From Paenibacillus glycanilyticus NBRC 16618 (GTDB taxonomy: Bacteria > Bacillota > Bacilli > Paenibacillales > Paenibacillaceae), in assembly GCF_004000805.1 (NCBI RefSeq), contig NZ_BILY01000025.1, forward strand, positions 31,951 to 95,950: a stretch of DNA of 64,000 nt. Reading direction: 5' to 3'. A program made the translations under genes and the position numbers. The first letter of the stretch is position 1. Every line of letters begins with the position of its first letter. Positions 60,872-64,000 of the stretch are shown here, piece by piece. Below the pieces are notes generated by a model. It saw nothing but the letters and a program-made list of their open reading frames with translations, had not been told where the DNA came from and did not search any database.

Positions 60872-62407
60872 CTATTCCCACTCGATCGTTGCCGGTGGCT
60901 TGGACGTTACGTCGTAGACGATACGGTTAACGTTGTCCACTTCGTTCACGATACGAACGGAGATTTTCTCGAGAACATCCCAAGGGATACGCGCCCAGTC
61001 CGCTGTCATGCCGTCGATGGAAGTTACTGCGCGGATGCCGACTGTGTACGAGTACGTACGTGCGTCACCCATAACGCCAACGGATTTCATGCCAGGCAGA
61101 GCCGTGAAGTACTGCCAGATCTCGCGGTCAAGACCGGCTTTTGCAATCTCGTCGCGCAGAATCGCGTCGGATTCGCGAACGATGTGCAGCTTATCTTCTG
61201 TTACCTCGCCAAGAACACGGATCGCAAGACCCGGACCCGGGAACGGCTGACGGTGAACGATTTCGTCTGGAAGACCGCATTCCGCGCCTACTTTACGAAC
61301 CTCGTCCTTGAACAATGTCTTCAGGGGCTCAACGAGCTCGAATTTCATATCTTCAGGCAGTCCGCCCACGTTGTGATGCGACTTGATCGTCTGCGCCGTA
61401 GCCGTACCGCTCTCGACGATATCGGTGTACAGCGTGCCTTGTGCGAGGAAATCGAACTCGCCAAGCTTAGCCGACTCTTCGTCGAATACGTAGATGAACT
61501 CGTTACCGATAATCTTACGCTTCTGCTCAGGGTCGGTAACGCCTTTCAGCTTGCCAAGGAAGCGCTCGCTTGCGTCGATCTTCACGACTTTCATATCGAA
61601 CTTGCCGACGAACGTCTCCATTACGCTCTCAGCCTCGTCTTTACGCAGCATGCCGTGATCGATGAACATGCATGTCAATTGATCGCCGATCGCTTTGTGA
61701 ATCAGCATCGCAACAACCGAGGAATCTACGCCGCCGGACAGACCGCACAGCACTTTTTTATCGCCAACTTGGTTGCGGATATCACGAATCGTATCTTCAA
61801 TAAACGATTCCATCGTCCAGTTGCCTTCGCAGCCGCAGATATTGTACAGGAAGTTACGAATCATTTCGTTGCCATACACAGAGTGACGAACCTCTGGATG
61901 GAATTGTACCGCGTAGAATTTACGATCCGTATTGCTCATTGCTGCGATTGGAGCATGCTCGGTGCTTGCGTCGACGCGGAAGCCCGCAGGCGGCTCGACT
62001 ACAAGATCGCTATGGCTCATCCATACCGTTTGACGCTCGTCCAGGCCTTGTGCCAGATGGCTGCCTTCCGCAAAGTCCACTTCCGCTTTACCGTACTCGC
62101 GTTTGCCGGCACGCTCGACCTTGCCTTCGAGCTGATGCGACATCATTTGCATGCCGTAGCAGATACCAAAGATTGGAACGCCCAGATCATAAATTGCCGG
62201 ATCTACCAATGGGGACTTTTCTTCATAAACGCTTGCCGGTCCTCCCGAGAATACGATGCCTTTCGGCTGCAGTTCGCGGATCCGTTCTACCGACGTGTTA
62301 AATGGCAGCAGTTCGCTGTATACGCCCAAGTCGCGGATGCGGCGCGCGATCAGCTGGTTGTACTGTCCCCCGAAGTCGAGTACAATGATAATTTCATTCT
62401 TGTTCAT
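60872..62407 (-). CDS. guaA: GMP synthase (glutamine-hydrolysing)
   Basis: Converts XMP to GMP with ATP and glutamine. 511 residues: class I amidotransferase domain (1-195) with C83 in GICYGMQ, H170 and E172 in FHPEV; PP-loop ATPase SGGVDSS (224-230); C-terminal dimer domain ending VYDVTSKPPATIEWE. No riboswitch precedes it; a SigA promoter does. Confidence 0.98.
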   Translation of the reverse strand: MNKNEIIIVLDFGGQYNQLIARRIRDLGVYSELLPFNTSVERIRELQPKGIVFSGGPASVYEEKSPLVDPAIYDLGVPIFGICYGMQMMSHQLEGKVERAGKREYGKAEVDFAEGSHLAQGLDERQTVWMSHSDLVVEPPAGFRVDASTEHAPIAAMSNTDRKFYAVQFHPEVRHSVYGNEMIRNFLYNICGCEGNWTMESFIEDTIRDIRNQVGDKKVLCGLSGGVDSSVVAMLIHKAIGDQLTCMFIDHGMLRKDEAESVMETFVGKFDMKVVKIDASERFLGKLKGVTDPEQKRKIIGNEFIYVFDEESAKLGEFDFLAQGTLYTDIVESGTATAQTIKSHHNVGGLPEDMKFELVEPLKTLFKDEVRKVGAECGLPDEIVHRQPFPGPGLAIRVLGEVTEDKLHIVRESDAILRDEIAKAGLDREIWQYFTALPGMKSVGVMGDARTYSYTVGIRAVTSIDGMTADWARIPWDVLEKISVRIVNEVDNVNRIVYDVTSKPPATIEWE

Positions 62408-62436
62408 TACCGAGCCTCCCTCAATTAATGTAGTAA

Positions 62437-62466
62437 TTATATATATAGCCCTTTGGACGAGTCAAG
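62437..62466 (-). promoter_or_regulatory. SigA promoter of guaA
   Basis: TTGACT, 18-bp spacer, TATAAT; the start codon is 30 bp downstream of the -10. Confidence 0.75.
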
Positions 62467-62512
62467 GTAGGGGAGCAGGGCAAAACCCGATTTATGTCGA
62501 CTTTTCGGTGCA

Positions 62513-63373
62513 TTATTGCAAATGAATGAGATCCGGTACGGTTACTAGCTCCATATTCTTTTCCTTTAATTGGGCAATGACCCGTCCAAGCGCTTCCACC
62601 GTCCCTGTCAGATCCCCATCCTCGCCACTCGCGGAATGCTGCAAAACGATACTTCCGTTTTTGGTTGCATTCATGATATTGGCGTACACTTCATCGGCGT
62701 TTAGCCCTTTCCAGTCCAGGGAATCCACGTTCCAATTGATGATTTTTTTCTCCATGCTGGCCAGCCAGTTGATCTGGTTCTCCGTCACTCCCCCGTAAGG
62801 CGCTCTCACAAGCGACGGAAGATAACCGATATACGTCTTGATCAGCCTGTCGGTCTTTTCGATTTCCCCCCTGAATTTATCGTCGGACAGCTTCAAAAAA
62901 TTAGGATGGCTGTAGGAGTGATTGCCAATCGCATGTCCCTCGTTCACCATCCGCTGAAAAATATCCGGGTTCGCTTCAATCCGGTTGCCCACGACGAAAA
63001 AAGTCGCTTTGACGCCGGCTTTTTTGAGCTCGTCCAGTACCAGCGGCGTAAAGGTCTCGTCCGGACCGTCGTCAAAGGTCAGCGCCACGCGCTTCTCCTT
63101 GGAGTCGCCCTGCAGCAAAAAAATGCTTTTGTACTTCTTGCGGAGCTCCGCCAGCGTCAGCGGCTCTTCCTTGCGGACTACATCCTCCGGGCCGCCTACC
63201 AGCTCGGGCGTATCGTCTTCATTCTGTATTTGAATAGGAATTTCTTCTTCCGAATACGCATTAGGCTGAGGCTGTGTATTCCTGCCCTGTTCCTTCTCGT
63301 GATGGCTCGCGCATCCCGTTGCTGATGAAATAAGCAGAGCACCGATAACGAAAGCCGCAAGTAATCGAATCAA
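62513..63373 (-). CDS. Polysaccharide deacetylase (NodB) lipoprotein
   Basis: 286 residues. Lipobox SATGC (C21), a spacer, then the NodB domain (about 90-280) with catalytic Asp in ALTFDDGPDETF, metal ligands in IGNHSYSHPN, RAPYGG, and NWNVDSLDWKG with IVLQHS. Probably removes N-acetyl groups from peptidoglycan or a related polymer at the outer membrane face. Lies between guaA and the DUF4129 gene on the same strand. Confidence 0.93.
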   Translation of the reverse strand: MIRLLAAFVIGALLISSATGCASHHEKEQGRNTQPQPNAYSEEEIPIQIQNEDDTPELVGGPEDVVRKEEPLTLAELRKKYKSIFLLQGDSKEKRVALTFDDGPDETFTPLVLDELKKAGVKATFFVVGNRIEANPDIFQRMVNEGHAIGNHSYSHPNFLKLSDDKFRGEIEKTDRLIKTYIGYLPSLVRAPYGGVTENQINWLASMEKKIINWNVDSLDWKGLNADEVYANIMNATKNGSIVLQHSASGEDGDLTGTVEALGRVIAQLKEKNMELVTVPDLIHLQ

Positions 63374-63495
63374 TGGAAAATCCCCCTTCTGTACGTAATC
63401 ATGTTGTAGATTTCCATTTTATTAGCATGGCAACTGTCGGGGAGAGTATGCATACGGTTAGGAAAGTGCTAATGCTCACTTGGATGCCGAATTTC

Positions 63496-63584
63496 GCAGT
63501 TTCGTGAGTTTTAAGGTCCCTGAGGGACCTTAAACTGCAGAGTAACGGCTTCTTTTGGGGTGTTAAGGCCCCTAAAGGGCCTTA
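63496..63584. repeat. Two palindromes in the 63374-63634 gap
   Basis: TTAAGGTCCC/GGGACCTTAA (63511-63533), extended by GCAGTTT/AAACTGC (63496-63538), and TAAGGCCC/GGGCCTTA (63564-63584). The shared TTAAGG(T/C)CCC arm suggests related copies. The rest of the gap shows nothing identifiable. Confidence 0.7.
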
Positions 63585-63634
63585 TCTTCTTCAAACTGGT
63601 CATTTGGATGACCGATTCCACGGTTTATGCAAAA

Positions 63635-63673
63635 AAAGCCCGTCCCCCGGTTAACATTCGGGGGACGGGCTTT
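63635..63673 (-). terminator. Terminator after the DUF4129 gene
   Basis: 15-bp perfect stem (core GCCCGTCCCCCG / CGGGGGACGGGC) followed by TTTTTTTGC on the minus strand. Confidence 0.9.
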
Positions 63674-63675
63674 GA

Positions 63676-64000
63676 TTATTCGGCGGCTTGCACAGAGGCC
63701 GCCGGAACGGCTTTGCGGGGCTTGCCGAGCAGCGCGTTCATCGCGGCGGCAAGCTCCTCCGGAGGCGGGGCGGTCCATTCGCCCCGCTGCCCGAACCGGG
63801 CGGCATCGTCCCAGGCGATGAACCGCCGGAGCGCTTCGGCGCGCGCGCCGGGCATCGACGCCGACACGGCGTCCGCGTATTCGCGCGCGGTATGATGCGG
63901 CGGCCGCGCCATCATGCGGCGGCCGAGCAGGACCCACGCCGCGGCGGATACCGCGGCGAACTGCTCTTGCGCGGCCGCGGCGCGGCCTGCGCCATGCGCC
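63676..64000 (-). CDS. C-terminal part of a YebA/TgpA-like DUF4129 protein (partial)
   Basis: The minus-strand frame stays open to the right edge, giving the last 107 residues. They read like a DUF4129 tail: a short hydrophobic piece (AAAWVLLGRRMM), then PHHTAREYADAV, LRRFIAWDDAARFG and PPEELAAAMNALL. DUF4129 closes transglutaminase-core membrane proteins; the B. subtilis example yebA lies just upstream of guaA, as here. GC content is very high compared with most of the window. Confidence 0.7.
   Translation of the reverse strand, partial: AHGAGRAAAAQEQFAAVSAAAWVLLGRRMMARPPHHTAREYADAVSASMPGARAEALRRFIAWDDAARFGQRGEWTAPPPEELAAAMNALLGKPRKAVPAASVQAAE

Noticed and set aside
1..64000. Anti-phage or other named defence system
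   Set aside because: No restriction, toxin-antitoxin, reverse transcriptase, Cas or other defence family was recognised in any gene of the window.

Overview
This window is a chromosomal segment of an endospore-forming Bacillota, most likely Paenibacillus or a close relative. The evidence is a gerA-type germination gene, a YaaH-like cortex-lytic relative, an S-layer (SLH) protein, a YesM/YesN sugar-uptake locus, and two purine riboswitches. Gene order also follows Bacillus subtilis from memory: yebA-guaA, pbuG, the purE-to-purD operon, then yerB, yerC, yerQ(dgkB) and yefA(rlmCD). Here the same order runs leftward on the minus strand. No rRNA, tRNA, transposase, phage gene or CRISPR array was seen.

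Layout. 1-12.8 kb: germination genes, an rRNA methyltransferase, a lipid kinase, a CbiX-type chelatase, YerC, a basic-tailed spore-type protein, a secreted AA10 chitin/cellulose oxygenase, a Pit phosphate transporter with its DUF47 partner, YerB, an alpha/beta hydrolase and a 39-residue membrane peptide. 12.8-26.8 kb: all twelve genes of IMP synthesis in one minus-strand operon (purEKBCSQLFMNHD). It is preceded by a consensus promoter, two PurR boxes, a guanine-class riboswitch and an attenuator. A 364-bp structured gap lies between purC and purS. 26.9-36.6 kb: a LysM-GH18 protein lacking its expected catalytic Glu, a cluster of four palindromes, a DHA2 efflux pump with two MarR paralogues, a nitroreductase, MsrAB, a coiled-coil/NAGPA gene pair, and the guanine/hypoxanthine permease with its own riboswitch.

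36.6-60.8 kb: a carbohydrate block that separates pbuG from guaA. It has a GH4 glucosidase with a sugar kinase and AraC regulator, a large SLH-anchored PHP-type protein, and a 14-kb minus-strand locus. That locus holds an ABC sugar importer (binding protein plus two permeases), YesM/YesN, two signal-less GH3 glucosidases, a Gfo/Idh oxidoreductase and a TIM-barrel isomerase. Two more AraC regulators and a secreted esterase follow. Carbohydrate is probably imported as oligosaccharide and hydrolysed inside the cell. 60.9-64 kb: guaA, a polysaccharide-deacetylase lipoprotein and the end of a YebA-like DUF4129 protein.

Most notable new observation: three promoters in the sugar locus (upstream of the permeases, the binding protein and the isomerase) carry the same 37-bp element. 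It is a tandem direct repeat of a CGGAAAyT..AAAAG half-site with a 22-bp pitch, placed about 20 bp upstream of a -10-like hexamer in all three. This is a strong candidate operator for the neighbouring AraC-type response regulator. Other points are the Glu-to-Ala change in the GH18 site, covarying palindromic repeats, and a large inverted repeat inside the pur operon.
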